DNA from: Plebeiibacterium sediminum
Lineage (GTDB): Bacteria; Bacteroidota; Bacteroidia; Bacteroidales; Marinilabiliaceae
Assembly (NCBI RefSeq): GCF_026013605.1
Contig: NZ_JAPDPJ010000002.1
Span: 1-64,000, forward strand
Direction of reading: 5' to 3'
Length of the DNA: 64,000 nt
Shown: positions 16,350 to 26,541 of the stretch, piece after piece
Position numbering within the stretch: position 1 is the stretch's first letter
Layout of the letters: each line of letters starts with the position of its first letter
The notes under the pieces: model-generated
Databases searched by the model: none
Told to the model about the DNA's origin: nothing
What the model saw: the letters and a program-made list of their open reading frames with translations, nothing else
Position numbers and translations under genes: made by a program

Positions 16350-18026
16350 ATGTATATGAGTAAATTAAAAATTACCCTTATTGCATTACTAGCAATAAGT
16401 CTATTTTCCCCCACAAATTCAAAGGCTTGTACTAACTTTTTGATTACAAAAAATGCATCAGCAGATGGTTCTACAATGATTTCATATGCTGCTGATTCTC
16501 ATGACTTATTTGGAGAACTGTACTATTGGAAAGGACAAACATGGCCAGCAGATGCAATGCTTGACATATATGAGTGGGATACTGGAAAATACCTTGGTCA
16601 GATAAAGCAAGCTGCACAAACATACACTGTTATCGGCAATATGAATGAAAACCAGGTTGCCATTGGCGAAACAACTTTTGGAGGACGACATGAACTTGTT
16701 GATACTACTGGTATTATTGATTATGGCAGTCTAATTTACATTGCCTTACAAAGATCCCGAACAGCTCGTGAGGCCATTAAAATCATGACAGACCTAGTTG
16801 AAGAGTATGGATATTACAGTTCAGGTGAATCTTTTTCTATTGCAGATCCAAACGAAGTTTGGATTATGGAAATGATAGGTAAAGGAGTTGGAAATAAAGG
16901 CGCCGTTTGGGTTGCAAGAAAAATTCCTGACGGAATGGTTTCCGGTCATGCTAATCAGGCAAGAATCACGACATTCCCACTTAAAGACGAAGAGAACTGT
17001 CTATTTGCAAAAGATGTGATTTCTTTTGCACGTGAAAAAGGCTATTTTGATGGTAAAAATAAAGAATTCAGTTTTGCTGATGCATATGCTCCACTTGATT
17101 ATGGTGCGTTACGTTTCTGTGAAGCCAGAGTTTGGTCTGGATTTAGAATAATGAATCCTGAAATGGATAAATACGAAGGCTATGTAAAAGGAGAATCATC
17201 TGAAAGAATGCCTTTATGGATTAAACCATCAAAAAAAATATCTTACAGAGATCTTCAAAACATCATGCGTGATCACTACGAAGGTACTTCAATGGATATG
17301 ACAACTGATGTTGGAGCTGGGCCATTTAAAAGCCCCTATAGATTTCGTCCATTAACCTGGGAAGTTGAAGGTGAGGAATATTTTAACGAAAGAGCTATTG
17401 CTACACAACAGACTGGCTTTTCGTTTGTAGCTCAAATGCGTAACTGGTTACCTAACGCCATTGGAGGTGTACTTTGGTTTGGAGTTGATGATGCAGCATC
17501 TACCGTTTATGTTCCTATGTATTGTGGAATTAATAAAGTTCCTCATGAGTTTGAAGTAGGAAACGGCAATTTATTAGATTTTTCATGGGAATCTGCATTT
17601 TGGGTTTTTAACTGGGTTTCTAACCAGGCTTACGCCCGATATAATTTCATGATAAAAGATATCAGAAAGGTTCAAAAAGAGCTTGAAGATAAATTTGAAA
17701 CCAACCAACAAGCCATAGAACTTGGAGCCAGAAACTTATATGAATTAGATCCTCAACTGGCAAAAGATTACTTAACTGACTACAGCTTAAACCAAAGTAC
17801 TATAACTTTAAGTTTATGGAAAAAACTAGGTGAGTTTTTAATGGTTAAATATCTAGATGGAAACCTTCACCGTGAAGAAAATGGTAAATTCCTTAAAAAT
17901 GCACATGGAAATCCGGCACATGCAGAATTTCCTGGTTACGACAATAACTACTATAAGAAAGTTGTTGATGAAACCGGCGACAAATTAAAAATGAAAAAAC
18001 TAGCTAGTGAGGAATCTTCACATTAA
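16350..18026 (+). CDS. C69 family dipeptidase (PepD-like), secreted
   Basis: A 558-residue exported Ntn-hydrolase. The signal peptide ends exactly before the catalytic nucleophile: SKA|CTNFLITKNASADGS, with Cys27 becoming residue 1 of the mature enzyme. C69 enzymes cleave dipeptides with broad specificity. The long central body with WIMEMIGKG and GHANQARITTF fits the family, and length is usual for Bacteroidota members. A second ATG at 16356 would also work and gives a slightly shorter signal peptide. It has its own -7 box and a bidirectional terminator. Confidence 0.92.
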   Translation: MYMSKLKITLIALLAISLFSPTNSKACTNFLITKNASADGSTMISYAADSHDLFGELYYWKGQTWPADAMLDIYEWDTGKYLGQIKQAAQTYTVIGNMNENQVAIGETTFGGRHELVDTTGIIDYGSLIYIALQRSRTAREAIKIMTDLVEEYGYYSSGESFSIADPNEVWIMEMIGKGVGNKGAVWVARKIPDGMVSGHANQARITTFPLKDEENCLFAKDVISFAREKGYFDGKNKEFSFADAYAPLDYGALRFCEARVWSGFRIMNPEMDKYEGYVKGESSERMPLWIKPSKKISYRDLQNIMRDHYEGTSMDMTTDVGAGPFKSPYRFRPLTWEVEGEEYFNERAIATQQTGFSFVAQMRNWLPNAIGGVLWFGVDDAASTVYVPMYCGINKVPHEFEVGNGNLLDFSWESAFWVFNWVSNQAYARYNFMIKDIRKVQKELEDKFETNQQAIELGARNLYELDPQLAKDYLTDYSLNQSTITLSLWKKLGEFLMVKYLDGNLHREENGKFLKNAHGNPAHAEFPGYDNNYYKKVVDETGDKLKMKKLASEESSH

Positions 18027-18028
18027 AA

Positions 18029-18068
18029 AATAAAAGGTCGTCAAATAATTGACGACCTTTTATTTTTT
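18029..18068. terminator. bidirectional terminator between converging genes
   Basis: A nearly perfect stem (AATAAAAGGTCGTCAA with TTGACGACCTTTTATT) has a T run on each strand. It serves the C69 gene on the plus strand and the methyl-accepting protein gene on the minus strand. Confidence 0.9.
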
Positions 18069-18100
18069 TAATTATTGATCAATAATTAAACTAATCAACC

Positions 18101-19204
18101 TTAAATTCTAAAGAACGAAATTAAGTTATTTAGTTTCGTAGATTGATCCATAAGCTGATTTGCACTAGCTGTCATTTCTTCACTATTAGCACTTGATTCC
18201 TGAGTAACTAAATTTAGCTCTTGCAACGAATTAGAAATTTGATTCATGGCTTGCTTTTGTTCCATGGCACCAGCACTAATTTCATCAACTAACGAGGCTG
18301 TAGAAAGAACTTCAGGAGCCATTTTAGCCAATGAATCAGAAGCCTCAACAGCAAATGTTAAAGCTGCGGATGACAATTCCTGAATAATATTTGAAAAATG
18401 TTTACTATTTTGAGCCAACGCCTGCACTTCATTTGCCACAACCGCAAATCCTTTACCATATTCACCTGCTCTGGCTGCTTCAACTGAAGCATTTAACGAA
18501 AGAATATTGGTTTGCTCACTGATGTCATTAATTTTTCCAACATTTTCGTAAATATTATTAATAGACAGTTTAGTTTCTTCAGACTTCTTAATATTATTTT
18601 GAATACCATTAGCTGCAAATGTTGAAATATTCTTAGCATTAATGGCATTCGTATTACTTGAATCAATAACAGAAATTACTTCTTCAATTGAACTACTTAT
18701 CTCTTCTGTAGCTGCTGCCTGAGTACTTGTTCCATCTGCTAACATCTGAGCGGCAGACTTTAACTGCGTACTATGTGACACTACTTCTTCGGAAACATTT
18801 TTAATCTCACTCATAATATTTGCAAGCTTCACAGACATCTCCTGGATACTATTTGAGATATTACCTAATTCATTATTTTGTTTTAAAATTTTAGGATTTA
18901 TATCTACGTCTATATTACCTTCTGAAAACTCTCTAATAACATTTTCAACTTCTCCAAAAGGCTTCTTTATTTGCCTTAAAAGAGAAATAAATGCAATAAA
19001 TATTGATCCCAAAGCTGGAACAAATAACCAATAATTCATCGTTAGGGCAAACGAAAATGATGTATATGCTAAAATTAATAGCGGCATCATAAAAGTCATG
19101 GCTATCTTCCATACAATAGAACCTCTACCTATATAATAAGCAAATGGTACATAAACGATAGATGATAAAACAAGTAAAATCAGGTATAGTTCGTATTTAT
19201 TCAT
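18101..19204 (-). CDS. methyl-accepting chemotaxis-type protein without periplasmic sensor
   Basis: A 367-residue inner-membrane protein. Three or so hydrophobic helices (about residues 5-80) have no sizeable periplasmic loop. A HAMP-like linker follows, then a signalling coiled coil with the hairpin tip [21 protein letters not shown] (about 230-250) and [16 protein letters not shown]. The tip is the CheA/CheW contact in chemoreceptors. Ligand sensing must be through the membrane part, the cytoplasm, or a partner. No che genes are nearby. The ATG at 19204 is preferred to an upstream ATG at 19234 that overlaps the preceding gene. That gene ends 20 bases upstream, so the two are probably co-transcribed. 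Confidence 0.88.
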   Translation of the reverse strand: MNKYELYLILLVLSSIVYVPFAYYIGRGSIVWKIAMTFMMPLLILAYTSFSFALTMNYWLFVPALGSIFIAFISLLRQIKKPFGEVENVIREFSEGNIDVDINPKILKQNNELGNISNSIQEMSVKLANIMSEIKNVSEEVVSHSTQLKSAAQMLADGTSTQAAATEEISSSIEEVISVIDSSNTNAINAKNISTFAANGIQNNIKKSEETKLSINNIYENVGKINDISEQTNILSLNASVEAARAGEYGKGFAVVANEVQALAQNSKHFSNIIQELSSAALTFAVEASDSLAKMAPEVLSTASLVDEISAGAMEQKQAMNQISNSLQELNLVTQESSANSEEMTASANQLMDQSTKLNNLISFFRI

Positions 19205-19224
19205 TGTAGTATAAATTAGTAATA

Positions 19225-20121
19225 TTATATCCAACAGGTCAACCTAGCGGAATATTCTGTATCGTCATTACTAAAAGCAAATGTATCTATTACATTTTCA
19301 TCAGAACTTTCTGTACTACTTTCTAAAACACTTTTAACACTCATGGTTTCACCTGCAAACAAAAACGACTTGGCATATAAGATTACATGCTTAATTTTCA
19401 TTGGTTCAGTAAGACCACTAGCGTTATTCTGAATTCCGGCAATTGATGTTAAAACCTGGGCAATCCTTGCAACAGGTAAAGCTGGATAATCATCAAAATG
19501 ACCTACACAGATGTCTTTATTAATGACACCTAATGTTGCGGAACTGCTATCTTCACTGGTTTTAAGATCAAACAATGGAATACTTTCGGCATATGGATTG
19601 TATCCTTCTAAACAAGGAGTTTCCTGTTTATGCTGTTTGAACATTCTCTCAAACAATCTCCATGAAAGAACTTGGTATTCAACGGTTATAGTATATACCT
19701 TTTTTCCGGTTTTTGTGTTAAGATAACCTTTCGCAATTCCTTTTTTTCGGTCAAAATGAATCGTACTCATATACCCTACATGTTCTATTTCATCATAAGC
19801 CTGCTGGTAAACCCTTTTTACATAGGCTTTAGTAGCAAGATAATAATGTTTTTCTTTTACAGGATTTGATTTAGCTAATGCTAATGATCCTAAAATTGCA
19901 AGGTGGCGCCCAGCCTCTGAATAAGACATTCCTTTTACCTCGTGAGCGCAATCCAGTTGCTTATTCACATCGGCTTTCAGAACATTTTCTTCATCAATTG
20001 ACAGATTCGTTAAAGAATAATACGGTTCTGTAACTTCAATAAGACTTTTTAATGAATCTTCCAGGCAAATTTCTTCTCTTTGAATTTGCTTTTCTTTGGT
20101 TTGATTTAATGTTTGATACAT
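19225..20121 (-). CDS. hypothetical protein, possible double hot-dog fold, partner of the methyl-accepting protein
   Basis: A 298-residue soluble protein with no signal peptide or membrane helix. Two segments recall hot-dog (FabZ-like or AvrD-like) proteins: [20 protein letters not shown] (about 64-83) with a following strand-rich part, and [20 protein letters not shown] (about 209-228), which resembles the central helix of acyl-thioester dehydratases. The assignment is tentative and no catalytic residue can be claimed. It is followed after 20 bases by the methyl-accepting protein, which lacks its own sensor domain; a ligand-binding or acyl-modifying partner is possible. Repeat copy A lies 110 bases upstream. 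Confidence 0.6.
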   Translation of the reverse strand: MYQTLNQTKEKQIQREEICLEDSLKSLIEVTEPYYSLTNLSIDEENVLKADVNKQLDCAHEVKGMSYSEAGRHLAILGSLALAKSNPVKEKHYYLATKAYVKRVYQQAYDEIEHVGYMSTIHFDRKKGIAKGYLNTKTGKKVYTITVEYQVLSWRLFERMFKQHKQETPCLEGYNPYAESIPLFDLKTSEDSSSATLGVINKDICVGHFDDYPALPVARIAQVLTSIAGIQNNASGLTEPMKIKHVILYAKSFLFAGETMSVKSVLESSTESSDENVIDTFAFSNDDTEYSARLTCWI

Positions 20122-20230
20122 CTTTATAGGTTGTTTGTTTGTAACGGTTAAAAACGGGGGTTTATTAGATTTTAGGTAAATCTTAAACTAATTAGTAAGA
20201 TTATCATGTGTTTATAATTATAATTTTTAT

Positions 20231-20301
20231 CACATGGAACCACCCTTAAAACTAAGCCATTTCGTGTGTGAGAAATTACTCCTTTAAGATTGTTTCACCT
20301 G
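20231..20301 (-). repeat. structured 5'-leader repeat, copy A
   Basis: Minus-strand copy of the element. Outer arms contain GTGAAAC and GTTCCATGTG; the inner hairpin is TTTC-TCACACAC-GAAA. It ends 23 bases before an ATG at 20207 that opens an 11-codon frame (MIILLISLRFT), while the annotated gene starts at 20121, 110 bases downstream. The rest of the 20122-20550 gap is AT-rich with no other gene seen. Confidence 0.6.
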
Positions 20302-20465
20302 TTAATAATGCTTGTAAATATGTTTAAAATATTTTAAAATAATAAGTTCAAATATTCTAAATTAATATTTTTTCAGTCATTTTAACATTATATCACTAAT
20401 TAGCAATACATTACTACAACAGTGTTTTACAACATATAAAAATACATAAATCAGTTATTCCATAA

Positions 20466-20506
20466 TTAAACCGATACTTGCAAGTAGCTGCAAATTATCG
20501 GTTTAA
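20466..20506 (-). terminator. long hairpin after the TPR/LRR gene
   Basis: TTAAACCGATA pairs with TATCGGTTTAA, enclosing an inner TTGCA/TGCAA stem, 44 bases after the gene's stop. The only T-rich stretch is on the plus-strand side, so terminator function for the minus-strand gene is inferred. Confidence 0.6.
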
Positions 20507-20550
20507 TGTATTTTTTATAATATATTATTAGTTATTAAATAAATTATTAA

Positions 20551-22041
20551 TTACAATTTGATGGTACAATCAGGTAAAAGCTTCTGAATCTTTTCTACTT
20601 CTCCAGCCTTTAATGGATTTCCTTTAAGAACTAAAGTATTCAATTCTTTTAATTCTCCTAACTCAACTGGTAATTCAGTCAATTCATTTTTGCTAAGATC
20701 AAGTCTCTTAAGATTAACTAATTTCTTAATATCAGCAGGAATCGTTTTAATATGATTATTTTTTAGTATCAACTGATTTAATTGAACCAAATCACAAGCT
20801 TCAACTGGAAATTCCTCTAATTTCTTCATCGCAGCTTGTATCTCAGCCAAACTAGTTGCGCCTAATGAAGTTGGTAAAGAAAGCATATATCCCTGGGTTG
20901 CACTATGAAGCACTTTATCCTGATATTTATTAACTTCTCCCGAAGCTACTGCTTCTTCCTGAATCTTCTTTGCCTCAGCAATTTTATCAGTCATATCATC
21001 ACGATTATAAGATGCATAATCACTCTTAAAATCAGCAAATGAATTTGTTCCTAAATCCTGAATAACTATATCATTAGAAGCAGTAGCTAGTTTAACTTCA
21101 GCCTCTTTGTTCATCTCATAATACTTCTTTTCATCATAAAGTCGCGATCTAAGAGATTCACAAGCAACTGTGAAATTATTTGAGATTCCAGAATACATAG
21201 CAAGACTAGCATTTAAACTTTTTATAGCATTATCATAGTCCTGACAATAAGCATAGGCCAGCGCTATATTGTGATATAATCGGCCAGCAGACCTTCTATT
21301 AATTCTGGCCTTTTTATCATTAACATCTTTTTGCGCAACAGCAGCATCCCAAACCTTAATAGCTTCCATAAGTTTTCCTTTGCCAACCTGATCCGCATAA
21401 TTATTTTTTAATGCATTATAGCCATCTATTGCCGTATTAGCAGCTTGAAGTAATTCAGGGTATTGAAACTCTTTACTATCCTTAACATAGTACACTTCAA
21501 TATTTTCAGTCTCATAGTAAAATGACAATGATTCATTAACAAAGTCTTGTGCTTTTTTATACATAGCACTTTTTTCATTTGCGATAATCATTGAATCATT
21601 CTTTGCCTTCATTTTATTGTAGGCACTTTCAAGAATTGCTTCTAAAAAATAACACTCATTTTTTCCAAAGTAATCATAATCGGAAGCTTTCTCACTTGTC
21701 TTTTTAATATATACAACTTCTCCAGAATTGTTTTTTATTCTAACAAAAGCATCTGGTGAAGTATATTTTATCTTGTAATAAAAAGTTTCAATGGCTTGTG
21801 CATCTTTTAACTTTGCACCTTTTGCCTTACATAGATTTGTTTCTTTAAGTACAGATTTTTCATCAGATACTGTAATTTCTCCATGTGAAAACTCAATTTT
21901 TGCAGTAGTTAAATCTATTTTTTCAATAGGTACTTTGGGATAAACCAAATAAGATGATTCTGTTTTTAGTTCTTTAATACTCTGAGCATAAGCACCAAAA
22001 AACACACAGAATCCAATTAAGATTAGTGATAGTTTTTTCAT
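20551..22041 (-). CDS. secreted TPR and leucine-rich-repeat protein
   Basis: A 496-residue exported protein: signal peptide MKKLSLILIGFCVFFGAYA, then a beta-rich N-terminal region, TPR-like helices in the middle (RLYHNIALAYAYCQDYDNAI at about 255-275), and at least three leucine-rich repeats at the C-terminus (LNQLILKNNHIKTIP, LKRLDLSKNELTELP, LNTLVLKGNPLK). Both repeat types bind proteins; no catalytic domain is seen. The ATG at 22041 is used because the frame upstream offers only a TTG at 22047. It appears monocistronic. Confidence 0.85.
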   Translation of the reverse strand: MKKLSLILIGFCVFFGAYAQSIKELKTESSYLVYPKVPIEKIDLTTAKIEFSHGEITVSDEKSVLKETNLCKAKGAKLKDAQAIETFYYKIKYTSPDAFVRIKNNSGEVVYIKKTSEKASDYDYFGKNECYFLEAILESAYNKMKAKNDSMIIANEKSAMYKKAQDFVNESLSFYYETENIEVYYVKDSKEFQYPELLQAANTAIDGYNALKNNYADQVGKGKLMEAIKVWDAAVAQKDVNDKKARINRRSAGRLYHNIALAYAYCQDYDNAIKSLNASLAMYSGISNNFTVACESLRSRLYDEKKYYEMNKEAEVKLATASNDIVIQDLGTNSFADFKSDYASYNRDDMTDKIAEAKKIQEEAVASGEVNKYQDKVLHSATQGYMLSLPTSLGATSLAEIQAAMKKLEEFPVEACDLVQLNQLILKNNHIKTIPADIKKLVNLKRLDLSKNELTELPVELGELKELNTLVLKGNPLKAGEVEKIQKLLPDCTIKL

Positions 22042-22276
22042 TTTCAATCAAGTTAAGTGTATTACTTTCCCTAATACCTTGAACTTGTAAAAAGGTTACT
22101 ATACAAACAACAATTCTACTTTTCGTCTCTAATAGTCAATTGTTCGTCCGTAGATTCAAACCATTAATCAAAATTTACTGTCGTAATCATAGAAGCAATG
22201 TTTATCTTAAAAAAATTAGAAACCAAAAAATCTTAAGAGTAACTAATCAAAGTATTATCTTTTGTATATGAACAGC

Positions 22277-24301
22277 TTAATCCTTATGATCATCTTCTTC
22301 GTCTTCAAATCCAAGATTTCCTGAAATATTTCTATACTTCTCAGCTTCTTCGTCCTCCCCCAATCTTTCACAAACAAGGGACAAATAATAATACGAATCA
22401 GCATGATCATCTTTTAAACGAATTGCTTTTTTAAAATCATTGTAGGCCCCGTTATAATTTTTAAGTAAAATTCGGGTTCTCCCTCTATTATAAAAGATTT
22501 TAAAAGTTCTGGGCTTTAATTTACTGGCTAAGGTATAATCTTTATCTGCACCTTCTAAATCACTGATCTCTATTTTTAATCCAGCTCGTTTATATATGGC
22601 GTCAAAAAAATCAGGTTTTAGCAAAATCGCTTTATTTAAATTAGCTATTGCAGCACTTTTATCCCGTGCTTTTACCAAGCACTCATTAGCCATTAAAAAG
22701 TATTCACGCGCGAAATCTTCCAGTTGTTTATTTCGTTTTCTCTCTTTTCGCTCTAGTTCCGATACTCGTTTACGAAGTTTAGTAATGACTGAAAGTTGTT
22801 TGGCAATAAACCTTAAAACAACAGGTTTTGTTAAATCATTTCGCTTCGTAATAGCACTACCAAGACTTTCCATAGCAGAATGAAAGTCTCCCTTTTTATA
22901 TGCTTTTAAAGCTGCTTTATAGTTATCATCAGCCTGAGCAGAATCTAAACTCTCTTTAATCAGTAATTTATTATTCGACTTTCTACTAAAATCAACACAT
23001 TCTCTTTTTACAATAACATCACGTTGAGAGACTGTGGATTTCATTATGATGCCTTCTAGTGATCTGCAACGACTCAACGCTACATATAATTGACCTCCGG
23101 CAAATGCTCCTCCTGAAAAATCAATCATCACCTTATCAAAGGTTAAACCCTGACTTTTATGCACGGTAATAGCCCATGCCAATTTTAGAGGGTATTGTTT
23201 ATAGGATCCTATTTCTTCTTCTATAACCCTATTATTCTTCTCATCATAATTATATCTTAGATTTTGCCATATTTCCTTCTCAATCAAATGGATTTCTTCA
23301 TTTTCCATCCTAACATATATGCCATTATCGTTAATCTCATCAATTCTTCCCAGACTGCCATTATACCACCTCCGTTCCTGATCATTTTTAATAAACATGA
23401 CCTGGGCATTTTCTTTAAGAATAAGTTTTCGGGGAGTTGGTAATGCTGATTCCGGGAACTCTCCTGTTACAGAACCTTCAAAAACAATTTCCTCTCCATT
23501 CAATTCTTCTAACTTATGATCATTTATAAAGTCTACAGTATCTCTGCGTGTAGCCAGCGTTATAAATAACTCATCTATTGGAGCATTAAACTTTGGATTA
23601 AATCGCTGATTTACTCTCTTAATATCATCTTGCTTAACAGCATTTACCCTAACCCTATCAAGAAGATTAACAAATTCAGGATTATTTTGCCTGTAAACCT
23701 TTTTTAATTCAATTTGAACCATAGGCAAATTTCGAAATACACGCGCCGAAAAGAAAAAAGGTGTTTGATAAAAGCGACTCAAAATGCTCCATTCTTCTCT
23801 TTTAACAACAGGCTCAAGCTGAAAAACATCACCTACCATTAACAATTGCTTACCTCCAAAAGGCACTTGCATATGACCTGAATACACCCTCAAAACACGA
23901 TCAATAAAATCAAGAATATCCACACGTAGCATGGATACCTCATCAATGATCAGTAAATCAAGTTCTCTAATTAATTTCTGGTGATTCTTGCGGTACTTTA
24001 AGAAATCATAAATACGACCATCCTTTGTGCTTAAGTCAGGATCATCTGGTAAAATAGGCCTGAATGGTATCTTGAAAAATGAATGCAAAGTTTGTCCTCC
24101 TGCATTGATTGCAGCAATACCTGTAGGCGCAACTACAACATACTTTTTATGCGTATTGGCACATATATATTTTAAAAAGGTACTTTTACCTGTACCTGCT
24201 TTTCCTGTTAAAAATACAGATCGATTTGTAAACTGAACCAATTTAAATGCATCCTGAAATTCCGCATTATCCGTATCTATATTTTCAAGCCATTCATTCA
24301 T
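22277..24301 (-). CDS. Pif1-like DNA helicase fused to TPR repeats
   Basis: A 674-residue cytoplasmic protein. Residues 1-430 form a superfamily 1 Pif1/RecD2-like helicase: Walker A GKAGTGKST (33-41), motif II LLIIDEVSM (116-124), GKQLLMVGDVFQLEPV, and the C-terminal KLAWAITVHKSQGLTFDKV and YVALSRCRSLEG motifs. Residues about 455-660 carry helical repeats including clear TPRs (AIANLNKAILLKPDFFDAIY, KIFYNRGRTRILLKNYNGAY), an uncommon addition that suggests a protein partner. It begins at the base after the stop codon of the preceding TPR gene, so the two are translationally linked. Confidence 0.9.
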   Translation of the reverse strand: MNEWLENIDTDNAEFQDAFKLVQFTNRSVFLTGKAGTGKSTFLKYICANTHKKYVVVAPTGIAAINAGGQTLHSFFKIPFRPILPDDPDLSTKDGRIYDFLKYRKNHQKLIRELDLLIIDEVSMLRVDILDFIDRVLRVYSGHMQVPFGGKQLLMVGDVFQLEPVVKREEWSILSRFYQTPFFFSARVFRNLPMVQIELKKVYRQNNPEFVNLLDRVRVNAVKQDDIKRVNQRFNPKFNAPIDELFITLATRRDTVDFINDHKLEELNGEEIVFEGSVTGEFPESALPTPRKLILKENAQVMFIKNDQERRWYNGSLGRIDEINDNGIYVRMENEEIHLIEKEIWQNLRYNYDEKNNRVIEEEIGSYKQYPLKLAWAITVHKSQGLTFDKVMIDFSGGAFAGGQLYVALSRCRSLEGIIMKSTVSQRDVIVKRECVDFSRKSNNKLLIKESLDSAQADDNYKAALKAYKKGDFHSAMESLGSAITKRNDLTKPVVLRFIAKQLSVITKLRKRVSELERKERKRNKQLEDFAREYFLMANECLVKARDKSAAIANLNKAILLKPDFFDAIYKRAGLKIEISDLEGADKDYTLASKLKPRTFKIFYNRGRTRILLKNYNGAYNDFKKAIRLKDDHADSYYYLSLVCERLGEDEEAEKYRNISGNLGFEDEEDDHKD

Positions 24302-26413
24302 TTACTCCTCACTTCCTTCATCTTCCTTGCTCACATTTTGCTTACCATAGCGCTTTATAATATTATAAGCTTTATATAAGCCTAACTCTCCTGCACGGCT
24401 AAGGTCCATGGTACCCTCTGAATCTTGCTTCAAATATATCCTTGTTAACCCTCTGTTAAAATAAGCCTCTGCAAATTGAGGATTTAATTTAATTGCGTTA
24501 CCAAACTGACGCACTGCACCTTCAAAATCCTTTTTTATACAGTATAAAATACCTAAGTTATAATAAGCAAACTCATATCCCGGATTAATTTCAATCACCT
24601 GTTTTAAATCACGTTCAATAAGATCATAATCAAGCATTTGTTTTACTACCTTATCTTCTTTATTATCATTTTTATTACTTCCACCTGTGATTAAATCTTC
24701 TGGTAATTCTTCTTCTTCAAATGATTGCATGGCTTCAACCATTTTATATCTGATTGCAGCTCGGTTTAAATAATAAAATAATAGGTATGGATGATCTTTG
24801 GGAGTATGATCAATTAAATAATTATAATCATTAATTGCATTACTATAATTCATGATTACTCCATAAAGTATAGCCCTAACAAAACGTAGATCATTATTAT
24901 CAGGATATGTATTTAGTTTCTGCGTAATCTCTTCTATAGATCTATAATAATGCCAGGTTAAGTCTCCATCATTTTCCAACTCTTTATTAGAAAACGCTAA
25001 AGTTCGATCTGTTGTATTTCGAGAATTAAAACTGGTAACCTCAGGTTTAAAATATCTACTACTATTCACTGTATTATCTTCAGAAAAGAAAGTTAAACTA
25101 AACACCTTCTCTAAATCTATAATAATGTTTCTATTCTGAATCTTCCCTTTGAGATCCTGTAGTTCATCAACATCATTATCTTCAACAGTAAAGTCATCCA
25201 ACACTACAATTTTATCATGATTACTAATGTCTTCATCCTTTTCACTTCGAGTTTCCTTAGGCTTTTTATTTGAAACCCCGGCTTGAGCTAATTTTTCATT
25301 TTCTTCTGCTCTCTTTCGTTCATCTTGCTGAAGCTTCATAGCCATATTTCTATCCTTAGCTTGTTCCGCTTGCATATTTAATCCGGCATAAGCCTGGCTT
25401 CTGGCATAATAAGCATCTGAATAATTAGGATAACGTTTTATAATAAGATTCAAATCAGAAAGTGCATCTTTAAATTGACCAACTCTTATATACAATAATG
25501 ACCTATTGAACAGTGTCAATAAATCTCCGGGATTAAGAGCAAGTACTCTGGAGAAATCATCGATAGCATTATTTACATCTCCAATTTCGGTTCTTAGCAT
25601 CCCCCTGTTTGCATATGCATATATATTATTAGGTTGTAACTTAATAACCTTATTAAAATCTGCCATTGTTCCCTTAAGGTCATCCATCTGATACCTGATA
25701 ACCCCTCTTAACATATAATAAACAGGCTCAGAACCATCCAGATTAATACTTGAATTAATACGTTCTAAAGCCTTACCAAATTTATTTACATCATAATATA
25801 TAGCTGCACTAAAACGATAAGCTTCAGCAACCAGAGGGTTTACAGCAATAGCCTCATCCATATCAGTAACTGCACCAATGGTATCCTTTGCATTTAACTT
25901 GGCAATAGCACGATAAATATATGCTCCATATTGAGCAGAGTCAATTTTTAGTACCGAAGAAAAGTCATCAATACTATTTCCCCAATCTTTCATATCAATA
26001 TGTACTAAGCCCCGATTAAAGAAAATACCTAAATCACCAGGTTCTATTTCTAATCCCTTGTCATAATCCTGTAGTGCTTCAGTATGCTTACCTAACCGAC
26101 CTCTGATATCACCTCTGAATCTGTAAAATTCATAATAAAAAGGAATAATTTCAATAGCCTTATTCATATCAAGCTCTGCTCCTTTTAAATCATCAAGGTT
26201 ATATTTAGCTCTTGCTCTGAAGTAATAAGGTAAACCCAGATAAGGTTTGCTTTCAATAGCTTTATTGAAGAATGAAATGGCAAGAACATATTCCTGCTGA
26301 TATAATGCATATCTACCAGCTTCAAGTACTCTGCCTGTATTTATTTGAGCAGTACCACTTAAAGAAATAAGTAAAAACAGTGATACTAAAAGTGTTTTAA
26401 TCAATTTTATCAT
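24302..26413 (-). CDS. exported TPR-repeat protein (703 aa)
   Basis: A signal peptide (about 1-22, ending SGTAQ) is followed by about ten TPRs (residues 25-370), a charged disordered linker with KKPKETRSEKDEDIS (about 385-400), a middle region of unclear fold, and further TPRs near the C-terminus (YEFAYYNLGILYCIKKDFEG). It probably acts as a scaffold in the periplasm or at the envelope. Its stop codon abuts the start of the helicase-TPR gene. This pairing of an exported and a cytoplasmic TPR protein is odd; shared transcription may be the only link. Confidence 0.88.
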   Translation of the reverse strand: MIKLIKTLLVSLFLLISLSGTAQINTGRVLEAGRYALYQQEYVLAISFFNKAIESKPYLGLPYYFRARAKYNLDDLKGAELDMNKAIEIIPFYYEFYRFRGDIRGRLGKHTEALQDYDKGLEIEPGDLGIFFNRGLVHIDMKDWGNSIDDFSSVLKIDSAQYGAYIYRAIAKLNAKDTIGAVTDMDEAIAVNPLVAEAYRFSAAIYYDVNKFGKALERINSSINLDGSEPVYYMLRGVIRYQMDDLKGTMADFNKVIKLQPNNIYAYANRGMLRTEIGDVNNAIDDFSRVLALNPGDLLTLFNRSLLYIRVGQFKDALSDLNLIIKRYPNYSDAYYARSQAYAGLNMQAEQAKDRNMAMKLQQDERKRAEENEKLAQAGVSNKKPKETRSEKDEDISNHDKIVVLDDFTVEDNDVDELQDLKGKIQNRNIIIDLEKVFSLTFFSEDNTVNSSRYFKPEVTSFNSRNTTDRTLAFSNKELENDGDLTWHYYRSIEEITQKLNTYPDNNDLRFVRAILYGVIMNYSNAINDYNYLIDHTPKDHPYLLFYYLNRAAIRYKMVEAMQSFEEEELPEDLITGGSNKNDNKEDKVVKQMLDYDLIERDLKQVIEINPGYEFAYYNLGILYCIKKDFEGAVRQFGNAIKLNPQFAEAYFNRGLTRIYLKQDSEGTMDLSRAGELGLYKAYNIIKRYGKQNVSKEDEGSEE

Positions 26414-26453
26414 AAATAAACAATTGGTAGGTATACCCTATTTAATCAGCAAA

Positions 26454-26461
26454 CAAATATA
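26454..26461 (-). promoter_or_regulatory. -7 promoter box for the TPR-helicase operon
   Basis: TATATTTG on the minus strand matches TAnnTTTG, 40 bases before the start at 26413. Confidence 0.5.
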
Positions 26462-26541
26462 ATAAGATTAGGCAATTGAAATAAATACCATGCCAAAAGT
26501 TAATGTCAAAATGATATTTTATCAGAAAACAATAATTGATT

